Shown piece by piece: positions 17,758-31,030 of a stretch of DNA of 55,095 bases. Both the position numbers and the translations under genes were made by a program. The stretch's first letter is position 1. Each line of letters begins with the position of its first letter. Source of the DNA: Rhodospirillales bacterium (GTDB taxonomy: Bacteria > Pseudomonadota > Alphaproteobacteria > Reyranellales > Reyranellaceae); assembly GCA_947466085.1 (NCBI GenBank), contig CANIEC010000012.1, forward strand, positions 1-55,095. The letters run 5' to 3'. The notes beneath the pieces were generated by a model. It made no database searches and had not been told where the DNA came from. It worked only from the letters and a program-made list of their open reading frames with translations.

Positions 17758-18519
17758 GTGCTGGATCCTTTGAAAAAGCTCGGCTTCATGGCCTATGGCC
17801 GCTTCCGTGCCCTGCGCGGCGAGCCGGTGCGCTTCCGCGGCGCCTTCGCCTCCTACGACGAGGCACTGGCGAACGTCCGGGCAGGCCGGCTGGCAGGCTA
17901 CGACCACGACAGCGTCGCACCGGTCTCGCAGGCGTTCATGCAGGAGCGCGCGCCGTGGGACTACCCGGTTCTCTACTGGCTGCAGCGCCTGGCGCCCGAC
18001 ATCCGATGCCTGGTCGACGCCGGCGGCCATGTCGGCGTGAAGTACCGTGCTTTCGCGCCCTATCTCGACCTCGATCGGCTGCAATGGGTGGTCTACGACC
18101 TGCCCGCGCTGGTGCGGGCCGGCCGCGCACAGCAACGACCGCAAGACCGCACTCTCTCCTTCGTCGAGCGCCCCGAGGAGGCGCCGTCCGCGGACGTGCT
18201 GCTGGCCTCGGGCCTGCTGCCTTATCTGCGCGAGCCGTTCGAGGAGCTGGTCGGCCGCCTCGCCAGTCGGCCGCGCCACATCCTGCTGAACAAGGTCGTG
18301 ACGCGCGACGGCCCGACCGTCGTCACGCTTGAGAATTTCGGCCTGGCCGAAGTGCCCTACCAGATGCGCAATGTGTACGAAGTGCCGGCAGCGCTGCAGA
18401 CGCTGGGCTACGAGATCCTCGACGAGTGGACCATCGACCAGCTCGCCCACCGCATCCAGACGCATCCCGAACTCGGCCGCTGCACCTATCGCGGGTACGT
18501 CGCGCGGCTCAAAGGCTAG
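17758..18519 (+). CDS. TIGR04325-family putative methyltransferase
   Basis: A protein of about 253 residues resembling the TIGR04325 methyltransferase family, seen in polysaccharide and secondary-metabolite clusters. Visible features are a conserved N-terminal block (SYDEALANVRAGRLAGYD), the SAM-site-like CLVDAGGHVGVKY in place of the usual LDFGGxxG, and WVVYDLPALVRAG at the adenosine-binding acidic strand. SADVLLASGLLPYL follows. The most likely start is GTG at 17758 (VLDPLKKLGF), 52 bases from the divergent PPTase start. The reading frame stays open further upstream, but only as an antisense shadow of the PPTase. It is a candidate tailoring enzyme for the NRPS/PKS product. Position supports this, but the substrate is unknown. 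Confidence 0.72.
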   Translation: MLDPLKKLGFMAYGRFRALRGEPVRFRGAFASYDEALANVRAGRLAGYDHDSVAPVSQAFMQERAPWDYPVLYWLQRLAPDIRCLVDAGGHVGVKYRAFAPYLDLDRLQWVVYDLPALVRAGRAQQRPQDRTLSFVERPEEAPSADVLLASGLLPYLREPFEELVGRLASRPRHILLNKVVTRDGPTVVTLENFGLAEVPYQMRNVYEVPAALQTLGYEILDEWTIDQLAHRIQTHPELGRCTYRGYVARLKG

Positions 18520-18569
18520 GCCGCGTTCGTCGTCTCGAACGGCATCTCCTTCGGACTGCTCCGAGTCGG

Positions 18570-19466
18570 TCAATCGGGGTGCAGTACAGGCAGGGCCGAC
18601 AATTTCCTCGTCGCGAAATCGAGGAACGCGTCGATCTTCGGTGCACGATGGGCGCGGCCCTTCGTGAGGAGTTGCACCGGCAGCGGCGGCGCCTCGAAGC
18701 GGCGCAGCAGGCGCACGAGACGTCCGGCGGCCAGATCTTCGGCGATCTGATAGGAGAGGAACTGTGCGATGCCGCGGCCCTCGCGCGCGAGGCGCAGGCG
18801 GGTCTCGATATCGTCGACGCGCAGCCGGCCCGCGAGATGGGTAGGCGCGCCGCGACGGCGGCTGCCGAAAGTCCATTCCATCGCCCCGCGGGACGTGCCC
18901 AGCAGCGCCTCGTGCCTTGCGAGATCCGCCGGTTCCTTCGGCGTGCCCTGCCCGGCGAGATAGGCAGGACTCGCCACCCACTGCCGCCGGACGTGCCCGA
19001 CCGGTCGGGCGACGAGACCCGAATCGGCAAGGGCGCCGATGCGGACAGCCACGTCGATCCCTTCCTCGATGAGGTCGACGTTGCGGTCGTTCAGCAAGAG
19101 TTCGATCTCGACGCCGTCGTGACTGTCGAGGAAGCGCGTCGCGAGCGGCGCGACATGGCGCCGGCCGAATTGCACCGGCGCGGCGATGCGCAGCAGCCCG
19201 CGAACCGGCGCCTCGCGAGCACCCGCTGCGGCGGCCTCATAGTCCGCGACGACCGCACGCGCCCGCTCATAGAGCGCGCGCCCGGCCTCCGTCGGCGCGA
19301 GCCGCCGCGTCGTGCGATCGATCAGACGCACGCCGATGCGATCCTCGAGCGCCGCCAGCGCCCGCGTCACCGCCGGCGCGGAGCGGCGCAGGCGCTGGGC
19401 CGCCCGGGCCAGACTCCCCTCCTCGACGATGCGTACGAAGGTCGCGAACTCGTCCAGCCGGTCCAT
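18570..19466 (-). CDS. LysR-family transcriptional regulator
   Basis: A 298-residue regulator. The N-terminal winged helix-turn-helix (MDRLDEFATFVRIVEEGSLA, then AAQRLRRSAPAVTRALAALE) is the standard LysR DNA-binding domain. The rest is the periplasmic-binding-like effector domain. The ATG at 19466 is preceded by GGAAGA at good spacing, so I prefer it to an ATG seven codons upstream. It is divergent from the flavin-binding gene at 19586 with a 119-base shared intergenic region, the usual layout in which a LysR protein controls its neighbour. A near-identical 50-base stretch of its effector domain recurs in the pseudogene at 4038-4090, showing a related paralog once existed here. Confidence 0.93.
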   Translation of the reverse strand: MDRLDEFATFVRIVEEGSLARAAQRLRRSAPAVTRALAALEDRIGVRLIDRTTRRLAPTEAGRALYERARAVVADYEAAAAGAREAPVRGLLRIAAPVQFGRRHVAPLATRFLDSHDGVEIELLLNDRNVDLIEEGIDVAVRIGALADSGLVARPVGHVRRQWVASPAYLAGQGTPKEPADLARHEALLGTSRGAMEWTFGSRRRGAPTHLAGRLRVDDIETRLRLAREGRGIAQFLSYQIAEDLAAGRLVRLLRRFEAPPLPVQLLTKGRAHRAPKIDAFLDFATRKLSALPVLHPD

Positions 19467-19488
19467 GCATTCTTCCGATTCTTGCAAT

Positions 19489-19501
19489 TATGACTTTATC
19501 A
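19489..19501. promoter_or_regulatory. possible LysR operator (T-N11-A) between divergent genes
   Basis: In the shared intergenic region, T19489 and A19501 frame an ATGA-N5-TCAT dyad, fitting the T-N11-A core of LysR boxes. It lies 23 bases upstream of the regulator start and 85 bases upstream of the divergent gene. The arms are only four bases, so this is suggestive only. Confidence 0.35.
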
Positions 19502-19585
19502 TTCATGCCGTTATCGCCGCAATCGACCGACCTTACCTTGGCAACACCGACAGTCGTTCGCGTTGAAGGAAGGGTGAGGTATGCG

Positions 19586-20506
19586 ATGACCCGCAGTGAG
19601 ATGGACTTCCTGCCGTTCCATGCCGACGAGCAGGCGGCACAGGCGCTGGCCGGATACCGCATAGGGCGGGCGCCCATCCGGCCCCTCCTGCCGGAGCAGC
19701 ATCGCGAGTTCTTCGGCCTGCTGCCCTACCTTTTCATCGCAACGCCGGATGCGCAGGGCTGGCCGATGGCATCGGTTTTGACCGGCGCGCCCGGGTTCAT
19801 CGCGTCGCCCGACCCGATGACGCTGCGCATCGATGCCCTGCCGCGCGAGGGCGATCCCGCGGCACCCGGCTTTGCGGCCGGCTCCGACATCGGCTTGCTG
19901 GGGATCGACCTCTCGACGCGGCGGCGCAACCGCGCCAACGGCCGGATCGTGACACGCGGCGAGGGGCTCACGGTCCATATCGCCCAGAGCTTCGGCAACT
20001 GCCCGCAATACATCCAGACGCGCAAGGTGGTCGGACGCGACAGGAAGGCCGGCCCGGTCGAGACGTTGGCCGGGCTGGACGAAGCGGCGCGCGATCTGAT
20101 CGAATCAGCCGAAACGTTCTTCGTCGCCAGCCGCGGCCGGGCGGCGCTCGGGGCCGAGGGCGGGTTCGACATATCCCATCGCGGCGGCCGGCCGGGTTTC
20201 GTCGGCGTGCACGGCGACACGCTCGTCATTCCCGATTTCCGCGGCAATCGCTTCTTCAACACGCTGGGCAACCTGCTGGGCGACCCCCGGGCCGGCCTGC
20301 TGTTCGTGAATTTCGGCACCGGGGACGTGCTGCAGCTCCAGGGCACAGTGACCATCGACTGGCATCCGGGCGAGATCGGGCCGGAAGGGACCGAGCGCCT
20401 GTGGCGCATCCGGGTCGCGCGGGCGTGGCGCACCCGTTCGGCTTTCCCCTACCTGACGATTTTCGGGGATTATGCACCGACAACGCTGCTGACGGGCATC
20501 TGGTAG
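19586..20506 (+). CDS. pyridoxamine 5'-phosphate oxidase-fold flavin-binding protein
   Basis: A 306-residue protein of the PPOx/flavin-nucleotide-binding split-barrel family. The recognisable blocks are LLPYLFIATPDAQGWPMAS and HIAQSFGNCPQYIQTR, with SRGRAALGAEGGFDISHRGG later. The last is characteristic of the larger PPOx proteins that bind FMN. The ATG at 19586 follows GGTGAGGT with five bases between, whereas upstream in-frame ATGs lack both a ribosome site and homology. It is divergent from the LysR gene, so likely under its control. Some relatives are linked to ferredoxin-type reductase domains, but no such domain is present here. The reaction is unknown. Confidence 0.85.
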   Translation: MTRSEMDFLPFHADEQAAQALAGYRIGRAPIRPLLPEQHREFFGLLPYLFIATPDAQGWPMASVLTGAPGFIASPDPMTLRIDALPREGDPAAPGFAAGSDIGLLGIDLSTRRRNRANGRIVTRGEGLTVHIAQSFGNCPQYIQTRKVVGRDRKAGPVETLAGLDEAARDLIESAETFFVASRGRAALGAEGGFDISHRGGRPGFVGVHGDTLVIPDFRGNRFFNTLGNLLGDPRAGLLFVNFGTGDVLQLQGTVTIDWHPGEIGPEGTERLWRIRVARAWRTRSAFPYLTIFGDYAPTTLLTGIW

Positions 20507-20550
20507 CCACAGTCATCCCCGCCACTGCAAACCGTCATGGTCGTGTAGTC

Positions 20551-20880
20551 TTGTTTCCGCGCGTGAAGGTCGTGCGCCACAAGTCTTCGCGCGGACCGAG
20601 CGCCGCGCGCAATACCGGTTTTGCCGTCACGACCGGCGATTGGATTTTCTTCCACGCCGACGACGACCTGATACATCGGTCGCATCTCGCCGATCTGCTG
20701 GCCGCCACGCTGGACGCGCCGCCCAACTCGCTCGTGGCCCGCCGCTCGCGCGACTTCGCCGGTGTCGGAGACGAGGTGGTTCTCGGCCCTCCCGTCTGGA
20801 CGGCGGCAGAGCGCTCCGACACCGACACGCTGCTCCAGTTCCTCGATCCCAACGGCCGGGGGCCCGAAACCGAAACCGGT
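20551..20880 (+). pseudogene. glycosyltransferase family 2 remnant
   Basis: An open frame of about 110 codons carries the central part of a GT-A (GT2) glycosyltransferase: KVVRHKSSRGPSAARNTG, then TTGDWIFFHADDDLIHRSHL, which holds the sugar-nucleotide metal site region (the DxD-like HADDD). The N-terminal nucleotide-binding strand expected about 60 residues earlier is absent; a stop-containing intergenic stretch takes its place. The C-terminus runs into the convergent aroQ gene. No start codon with a ribosome site serves the fragment. I read it as a truncated, non-functional gene, though a short translated product cannot be excluded. Confidence 0.6.
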
Positions 20881-20882
20881 CG

Positions 20883-21320
20883 TCAGGCCGCTGCCGGGCG
20901 TACCCGCGACACCATGGCCTCAAGAGCCAGAAGGTAGGAATCGACGCCGAAGCCCGCGATCATCCCGACCGCCACCTCGGCGGTGATGGAGCCGAAACCG
21001 CGCTTCTCGATGTTGGTCATGTGGATTTCGATCGCCGGCATGGAAATCGACCGGAGGCAATCGCGCAGCGCGTGACCGGCGTGGAGAAACCCCGCGGGAT
21101 TGAACAGCAGCCCGTCGACCTTGGCACGGTCGGCCCTGTAGATCGCCGACACGGCCTCGCCTTCGGTGTTCGTGTAGAAGATCTCGATATCCACGCCGAG
21201 GTCCCGGGCCCGGCGCCGGATCGCGGCGTCCAGTTCCTTGGCCGTGGTCGTGCCATAGAGTTCCGGCTGGCGCCGGCCCAGATACTCCATGTTCGCGCCC
21301 TGAATCAGCAGAAGCTTCAT
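20883..21320 (-). CDS. aroQ: type II 3-dehydroquinate dehydratase-like protein (AroQ family)
   Basis: A 145-residue protein, the usual AroQ length. The type II enzyme makes 3-dehydroshikimate from 3-dehydroquinate through a dodecamer. Motifs match: GANMEYLGRRQPELYG (canonical GPNLNLLGxRxPxxYG, with the catalytic Tyr), TNTEGE, FNPAGFLH, and EIHMTNIEKR (canonical EVHLSNI, with the catalytic His). VAVGMIAGFGVDSYLLALEA is the conserved tail. Several positions depart from the consensus: GAN for GPN, FLHAGHALRD for YTHTSVALRD, and Gly-Phe for the Arg-rich lid after SNI. It may therefore be a divergent or catabolic (quinate) paralog. No clear ribosome site precedes the ATG. Confidence 0.82.
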   Translation of the reverse strand: MKLLLIQGANMEYLGRRQPELYGTTTAKELDAAIRRRARDLGVDIEIFYTNTEGEAVSAIYRADRAKVDGLLFNPAGFLHAGHALRDCLRSISMPAIEIHMTNIEKRGFGSITAEVAVGMIAGFGVDSYLLALEAMVSRVRPAAA

Positions 21321-21373
21321 CGGCTGATGCTAGGACAAAATTGCCGGCAAGCGAACAACAACCGTTCCGCACG

Positions 21374-22825
21374 TCAACGCGGCAGGGTAGAAGATCCCAT
21401 CAGGCTTTCGTCAATCGAGCGGGCGCACTGGCGGCCCTCGCGGATCGCCCACACGACCAGCGACTGGCCGCGACGCATGTCGCCGGCGGCGAACAGCCTC
21501 GGCACCGAGGTCTGGTAGTCCTTCACGTTGGCCGCGACGTTGCCACGCGGATCGAGCGCGACGCCCGCCTGCTCGACCAGGCCGGGCCGGCGCGGCCCGA
21601 GGAATCCCATGGCCAGCAGCACCAGGTCGGCCCTGAGCTCGAAGGTGCTGCCCGCGACCTCCTGCATCGCCATCCGACCGTCGGCACCCTTCACCCATTC
21701 GACGCGCACGCACTCCAGCGCCTCGATCTTGCCGTTGCTGCCCACTGCACGCTTGGTCAGCACCGCGAAATCGCGGGCCGCGCCCTCCTCATGGCTCGAC
21801 GAGGTGCGCATCTTGAGCGGCCAGTCCGGCCAGGTCAGCGCCTTGTTCTCGCGCACCGGCGGCTGCGGCATCACCTCGAGCTGCGTCACCGAAGCGGCGC
21901 CATGACGGTTCGACGTGCCGACGCAATCGGAACCGGTGTCGCCGCCGCCGATCACGATGACATGCTTGCCCTTGGCGGTGAGCGTCCCGCGCGGGGCGGC
22001 CCGCGCCTCGTCGTCGCCGGCGTTGCGCTTGTTCTGTTGCGTCAGGAAATCCATCGCGAAGTGGATGCCGCTCAGCTCGCGCCCCGGGACCTCGAGATCG
22101 CGCGGCAGCTCGGCGCCGCCCGTGAGCGCGACGGCGTCATAGCCCTCGAGCAGCGACTTGATCGACAGGGTCGCGCCGACCTCGACGCCGGTCCGGAACT
22201 CGACGCCCTCGGCCTCCATCTGGCGCATGCGCCGGTCGATATGGTGCTTCTCCATCTTGAAGTCGGGAATGCCGTAGCGCAGCAGGCCACCGACCCGGTC
22301 GGCCTTCTCGAACAGCGTCACCGAATGGCCGGCGCGCGCGAGTTGCTGGGCGCAGGAGAGACCCGCCGGCCCGGAGCCGATGACGGCAACGCGCTTGCCG
22401 GTCTTGTGGGCGGGCACCAGCGGCTGGATCCAGCCCTCCTGCCAGCCGCGATCGACGATCGCGCATTCGATCGACTTGATGGTCACCGGGTTGTCGTCGA
22501 TGTTCAGCGTGCACGAGGCCTCGCAGGGCGCGGGGCAGATGCGGCCGGTGAACTCCGGGAAGTTGTTGGTCGACTGCAGGACCTCGAGCGCATCCTTCCA
22601 GCGGTCGCGGCGCACGAGTTCGTTGAACTGCGGGATGATGTTGTTGACCGGACATCCGTTGTGACAATACGGGATGCCGCAATCCATGCAGCGCGCGCCC
22701 TGCCGCGACACCTCGGCCGGGGCCATCGGCAGGACGAATTCCTTGTAGTTCTTCAGGCGCTGCTCGACCGGTTCGTAGGACCGGTCCTTGCGCTCGATCT
22801 CGAGGAAGCCCGTGGCTAGGCCCAT
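21374..22825 (-). CDS. gltD: glutamate synthase (NADPH) small subunit
   Basis: A 483-residue beta subunit of NADPH-dependent GOGAT, feeding electrons from NADPH through FAD and iron-sulfur clusters to GltB. The N-terminus holds the ferredoxin-like cysteines [14 protein letters not shown] and [23 protein letters not shown] (about residue 145) is the FAD site and [14 protein letters not shown] (about 290) the NADPH site. [18 protein letters not shown] closes the FAD domain. Length is standard. It lies 65 bases downstream of gltB on the same strand, so the pair forms the usual ammonium-assimilation operon, converting glutamine and 2-oxoglutarate to two glutamates. Confidence 0.97.
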   Translation of the reverse strand: MGLATGFLEIERKDRSYEPVEQRLKNYKEFVLPMAPAEVSRQGARCMDCGIPYCHNGCPVNNIIPQFNELVRRDRWKDALEVLQSTNNFPEFTGRICPAPCEASCTLNIDDNPVTIKSIECAIVDRGWQEGWIQPLVPAHKTGKRVAVIGSGPAGLSCAQQLARAGHSVTLFEKADRVGGLLRYGIPDFKMEKHHIDRRMRQMEAEGVEFRTGVEVGATLSIKSLLEGYDAVALTGGAELPRDLEVPGRELSGIHFAMDFLTQQNKRNAGDDEARAAPRGTLTAKGKHVIVIGGGDTGSDCVGTSNRHGAASVTQLEVMPQPPVRENKALTWPDWPLKMRTSSSHEEGAARDFAVLTKRAVGSNGKIEALECVRVEWVKGADGRMAMQEVAGSTFELRADLVLLAMGFLGPRRPGLVEQAGVALDPRGNVAANVKDYQTSVPRLFAAGDMRRGQSLVVWAIREGRQCARSIDESLMGSSTLPR

Positions 22826-22890
22826 GTCAGTAACTCCAGCTCAAATCTTTGCAGATGCCCGCGAGGGCCCGGGATGACGGCAAGCGGCCG

Positions 22891-27531
<4,641 letters not shown>

Positions 27532-27793
27532 AATTCTACCTTGCTGGCGCGCTAGCTGGCCCAGCATCTCCCCGGATGCGTTCGCTTAATCGCGGCATTA
27601 TTAGCCCGGTCGGCCCTGCAAACGAAAGCCCTCGTTGCATCGCGAGAGCCGACCTGAGAAAGCGACGCTATCGGCTTGAATTCGATCGAGTTTGGCAACT
27701 GCGCCCCGCGATGCATTGAAGAGGCCGCGCCCATGGCCTAATTTGCCTGCCGGAGAGGGGCAGCGTTCATTGCCCGGGGGAGAGGCTGAGCTG

Positions 27794-28090
27794 ATGTCGG
27801 AACGTTCGATCGGTCGCTGGACGACCCTGCTCGCGGCTCCCCTGCTGGCCGTTGCCCTGGCCACGACCCTGGGGGCCTGCACCGGGCCCGGCGCAAGCCA
27901 GGCCTATACGGGGCCGGGCTGGTATCTTGAGAAGTCCTACATCATCGTCGGCGGCGGTCCCAAGGTGTTCGGCGGCCCCTTCACCTACGAGAAGTGCGAG
28001 GAAGAACGCATCAAGATGGGCCCGATCACCTCGCCCGAGATGCTGTGCGTGAACCACCCCGGCCCGCCGAAGAAGTACGGCCTCTACTAG
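27794..28090 (+). CDS. small lipoprotein, unknown function
   Basis: A 98-residue protein. A basic N-terminus (MSERSIGRW) is followed by a hydrophobic run and the lipobox TLGAC, so Cys28 or so should be lipidated and anchor it to a membrane. The mature part, with YLEKSYIIVGGGPKVFGGPF and paired cysteines at CEEERI and MLCVNH, shows no family I recognise. The ATG at 27794 is preceded by a purine-rich GGGGAGAGG. A longer frame upstream lacks a signal-like start. It is divergent from gltB (262 bases between), and its own promoter is not evident. It could be a short structural or envelope protein. Confidence 0.68.
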   Translation: MSERSIGRWTTLLAAPLLAVALATTLGACTGPGASQAYTGPGWYLEKSYIIVGGGPKVFGGPFTYEKCEEERIKMGPITSPEMLCVNHPGPPKKYGLY

Positions 28091-28178
28091 CGAGCGACCG
28101 GCGCCGGCCGTCCGTCGCACAAATACTGTCACAGAAGTCGGCTACGCCACGGCGAGAGCTGTGGGGAGCGACGGTCGC

Positions 28179-29231
28179 GTGGCGACGATTTCCATCGACG
28201 GGGTCCGAAAGAGTTTCGGGCCGGTCGAGGTCCTGAAGGACATTTCACTCAAGATTGCCGACGGCGAATTCCTGACGCTCCTCGGACCGTCGGGCTGCGG
28301 CAAGTCGACCCTGCTGCGTATCGTGGCGGGGCTGGAGCGCAACGATGCAGGCGCCATTGTCCTCGGCGGCCGGCGGGTCGACGAACTCCCGGCACGCGAC
28401 CGCGACATCGCCATGGTTTTCCAGAGCTACGCGCTCTATCCCCACATGACGGTGGCGGAGAATATCGGCCTGCCGCTCTCCATGCGCCGCATGAACGTCT
28501 GGCAGCGCCTGCCCTGGCTCGGATCGCTGCTGCCGGGCACCGCCGCCGCGCGCAGGACCATCGCGAAGGATGTGACGGAAGCCGCCCAGGCCCTCGACAT
28601 CGGCGCGCTCCTGGGCCGCAAGCCGGGCCAGCTGTCGGGCGGCCAGAAACAGCGCGTCGCCCTGGGCCGCGCCATGGTCCGACATCCTGCCGCCTTCCTG
28701 CTCGACGAGCCGCTGTCCAACCTGGACGCCAAGCTGCGCGTGCAGATGCGCTCCGAACTTACCGACCTCCAGCGCCGGCTGGGCGCCACGATGATCTACG
28801 TGACGCATGACCAGGCCGAGGCGATGACCATGTCCGATCGCGTCGCGGTCATGCTCGCGGGCAAGCTCGAGCAGGTGGCGCCGCCCCGGCAGCTCTACGA
28901 CGATCCCGAGACACTGGCCGTCGCGGAATTCGTCGGCAGCCCGAAGATCAACGTCATCCCGGTCGAGGGCGGCTTCCATGGCGTGCGGCCGGAATCCATG
29001 CAGCTCGTGGCGCCCTACGAGACCGGCGCGCTCGCGGGCCATGTCCGGCTTGTCGAGCACATGGGCTCGGAGAGCCTTGTTCACGTCGACGTGCGGGGCC
29101 ATGCGACCGCATTGATCGCCCGCATCGATGCCCATTCCGAGCACGATCCGCAGCGCGGCGAGGCCGTCGGGCTGAAGCCGCTGCCCCATCGCGTGCTCAA
29201 GTTCGACTCCCAGGGAAAGCGCGTGCGGTGA
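28179..29231 (+). CDS. ABC transporter ATPase, UgpC/MalK type
   Basis: A 350-residue nucleotide-binding subunit that powers a carbohydrate-class importer. It has Walker A (GPSGCGKST), Q-loop, signature LSGGQKQRVALGRAM, Walker B (AAFLLDEPLSNLD) and switch His (YVTHDQAEAMT). A C-terminal TOBE/OB regulatory region (residues about 240-350) is typical of MalK/UgpC. I chose the GTG at 28179 (MATISIDGV), matching the family N-terminus, with GGGGAG upstream; a GTG six codons earlier is possible. The next gene overlaps its stop (GTGA). It forms an operon with two permeases and a binding protein. A CTGTCACA half-site at 28126 recalls a Pho box but the second half is missing. Confidence 0.92.
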   Translation: MATISIDGVRKSFGPVEVLKDISLKIADGEFLTLLGPSGCGKSTLLRIVAGLERNDAGAIVLGGRRVDELPARDRDIAMVFQSYALYPHMTVAENIGLPLSMRRMNVWQRLPWLGSLLPGTAAARRTIAKDVTEAAQALDIGALLGRKPGQLSGGQKQRVALGRAMVRHPAAFLLDEPLSNLDAKLRVQMRSELTDLQRRLGATMIYVTHDQAEAMTMSDRVAVMLAGKLEQVAPPRQLYDDPETLAVAEFVGSPKINVIPVEGGFHGVRPESMQLVAPYETGALAGHVRLVEHMGSESLVHVDVRGHATALIARIDAHSEHDPQRGEAVGLKPLPHRVLKFDSQGKRVR

Positions 29232-30127
29232 CGACGCAATACATCCAGGATGCCACGCCGGCCGAACGGCGCGCCGCGCAAGCGCTGGTCTCGCCGGCGT
29301 GGCTCATGTTCGTCGTTCTGCTCGCGGGGCCGACGCTGGCCGTGTTCGTACTGTCGCTGACCGACTGGCAACTCGGCGCGCCGACCATGAATTTCATCGG
29401 CCTCGGCAACTACGCGCAGCTGTTCACCGATCGCGTCTTCTGGAAATCGTTCGGCAACACGGCCGTCTACTGCCTGGTGGTCGTGCCCGGCTCGGTGTTC
29501 CTCGGCCTCGGCCTTGCCCTGCTGATCGAGGGCGCCACGTTCGGGCGCGCCTTCTATCGCGCCGCCTACTTCCTGCCCGTGACCTCGACGCTGATCGCCA
29601 TGGCCGTGGTCTGGGAATTCCTGCTGCATCCCAGCGTCGGACTGATCAACGTCGTGCTCGAACAGATCGGCATCCAGGGCGGCGACTGGCTGAAGAACCC
29701 GGGCCGCGCGCTGTTCACGCTGGCGGGCATCGGCATCTGGCAGTCGGCCGGCCTCAACATGGTGCTGTTCATGGCCGGGCTCAAATCCATCCCTGCGGAT
29801 CTATACGAGGCCGCCGAGATCGACGGCGCGGCCTCGGCCTGGGAGCGTTTCCGCTGCGTCACCTGGCCGATGCTCGGGCCGGCGACCCTGTTCGTCACCG
29901 TCGTGTCGGGCATCCGCTCCTTCCAGGTCTTCGACACTGTGGAGGTGCTGACCAAGGGCGGGCCGAACAAGTCGACCGAGGTGCTGCTCTATACGATGTA
30001 TACCGAGGCCTTCAATTTCTTCCGCACCGGCTATGGCGCCGCCATCACGGTGGTGTTCCTCGTCGTCGTGCTGGCGCTCACGCTCCTGCAGGTGAAGGCC
30101 GGCGAGAAGAGGACGCACTACGGATGA
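29228..30127 (+). CDS. ABC transporter permease 1 (UgpA/MalF-like)
   Basis: A 299-residue inner-membrane permease with six predicted segments, for example FVVLLAGPTLAVFVLSL near residue 35. The cytoplasmic EAA loop EAAEIDGAASAWERFRCVTWPML near residue 200 docks on the ATPase. Its GTG start overlaps the ATPase stop by four bases, so production is coupled. Together with the following permease it forms the channel of a CUT1-type importer for sugars or glycerol phosphates. The family assignment is firm; the substrate is inferred from the downstream GpdQ-like enzyme. Confidence 0.93.
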   Translation: MTTQYIQDATPAERRAAQALVSPAWLMFVVLLAGPTLAVFVLSLTDWQLGAPTMNFIGLGNYAQLFTDRVFWKSFGNTAVYCLVVVPGSVFLGLGLALLIEGATFGRAFYRAAYFLPVTSTLIAMAVVWEFLLHPSVGLINVVLEQIGIQGGDWLKNPGRALFTLAGIGIWQSAGLNMVLFMAGLKSIPADLYEAAEIDGAASAWERFRCVTWPMLGPATLFVTVVSGIRSFQVFDTVEVLTKGGPNKSTEVLLYTMYTEAFNFFRTGYGAAITVVFLVVVLALTLLQVKAGEKRTHYG

Positions 30128-30137
30128 AGGCCCTCGC

Positions 30138-30974
30138 ATGAGACCGGGCGGCTCGATGCTGGGCCACGTGCTGCGCCATCTCCTCCTGATCGCCGGGCTG
30201 GTGATCATGCTGGCGCCGTTCGTCTGGATGGTCTCGACGTCGCTGAAGCCGCCCAACGAGATCTTCTCGACCAAGCTCAGCCTGCTGCCCAACACCTGGG
30301 CGGCGGCGGAGAACTACACCAAGGCCTTCACCAAGGTGCCGCTGCTGCGCTACCTGCTGAACGGCGTCATCGTGACCGGCGGCATCTTCCTCCTGCAGCT
30401 GATGGTCTCCCTGCCGGCCGCCTACGCGCTGGCCAAGCTGCGCTTCAGGGGACGCGACATTCTTTTCACGATGGTCCTGATCGGTCTCATGATTCCAGCC
30501 CAGGCGCCCGCCATCCCGCGCTACGTCATGCTCTACGAGGCCGGCCTGCTGGACAGCTATGCCGCCCTCATCCTGCCGTTCGTCTTCTCGGCCTTCGGCA
30601 TCTTCCTGATGCGGCAGTTCTTCAAGACCGTGCCCGACGACCTGATGCATGCCGCCCGGATCGACGGGCTGGGCGAGTTCGAGATCCTGTGGCGCATCAT
30701 GCTGCCGCTCGCGATGCCCGCCATGCTGGCCTTCGGCGTGATCTCCATCGTCTCGCACTGGAACGACTTCTTCTGGCCGTTGATCGTCATCCAGACCGGC
30801 GACCTCGCCACGCCCCCCCTGGGTACCCTGTTCTTCAGGAACGAGGAGGCCGGCAGCGATTTCGGCCCGCTGATGGCCGGCACCGTGGTGATCACCGCCC
30901 CGCTGGTCCTGCTGTTCCTCGCCGCCCAGCGACGGTTCATCGAGGGAGTTACGCTCAGCGGCATGAAGGGCTGA
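30138..30974 (+). CDS. ABC transporter permease 2 (UgpE/MalG-like)
   Basis: A 278-residue partner permease. Hydrophobic segments begin at LLLIAGLVIMLAPFVWM and end near VVITAPLVLLFLAA. The EAA-type loop is HAARIDGLGEFEILWRIMLPL near residue 175. MPTSLKPxxE-like (MVSTSLKPPNEIF) at the N-terminal periplasmic loop is a signature of the MalG/UgpE side. It begins 10 bases after the first permease and precedes the binding protein gene by 56 bases, within the same transcription unit. Confidence 0.92.
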   Translation: MRPGGSMLGHVLRHLLLIAGLVIMLAPFVWMVSTSLKPPNEIFSTKLSLLPNTWAAAENYTKAFTKVPLLRYLLNGVIVTGGIFLLQLMVSLPAAYALAKLRFRGRDILFTMVLIGLMIPAQAPAIPRYVMLYEAGLLDSYAALILPFVFSAFGIFLMRQFFKTVPDDLMHAARIDGLGEFEILWRIMLPLAMPAMLAFGVISIVSHWNDFFWPLIVIQTGDLATPPLGTLFFRNEEAGSDFGPLMAGTVVITAPLVLLFLAAQRRFIEGVTLSGMKG

Positions 30975-31030
30975 AAGAAAACGGCAACAGCCACGTGTGA
31001 CTTAGGTGCCTTCAGGGAAGGGAGACAATC

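Noticed and set aside
28112..28140. Pho box in front of the ABC operon
   Set aside because: Only one CTGTCACA half-site; no second half at the required 11-base spacing.
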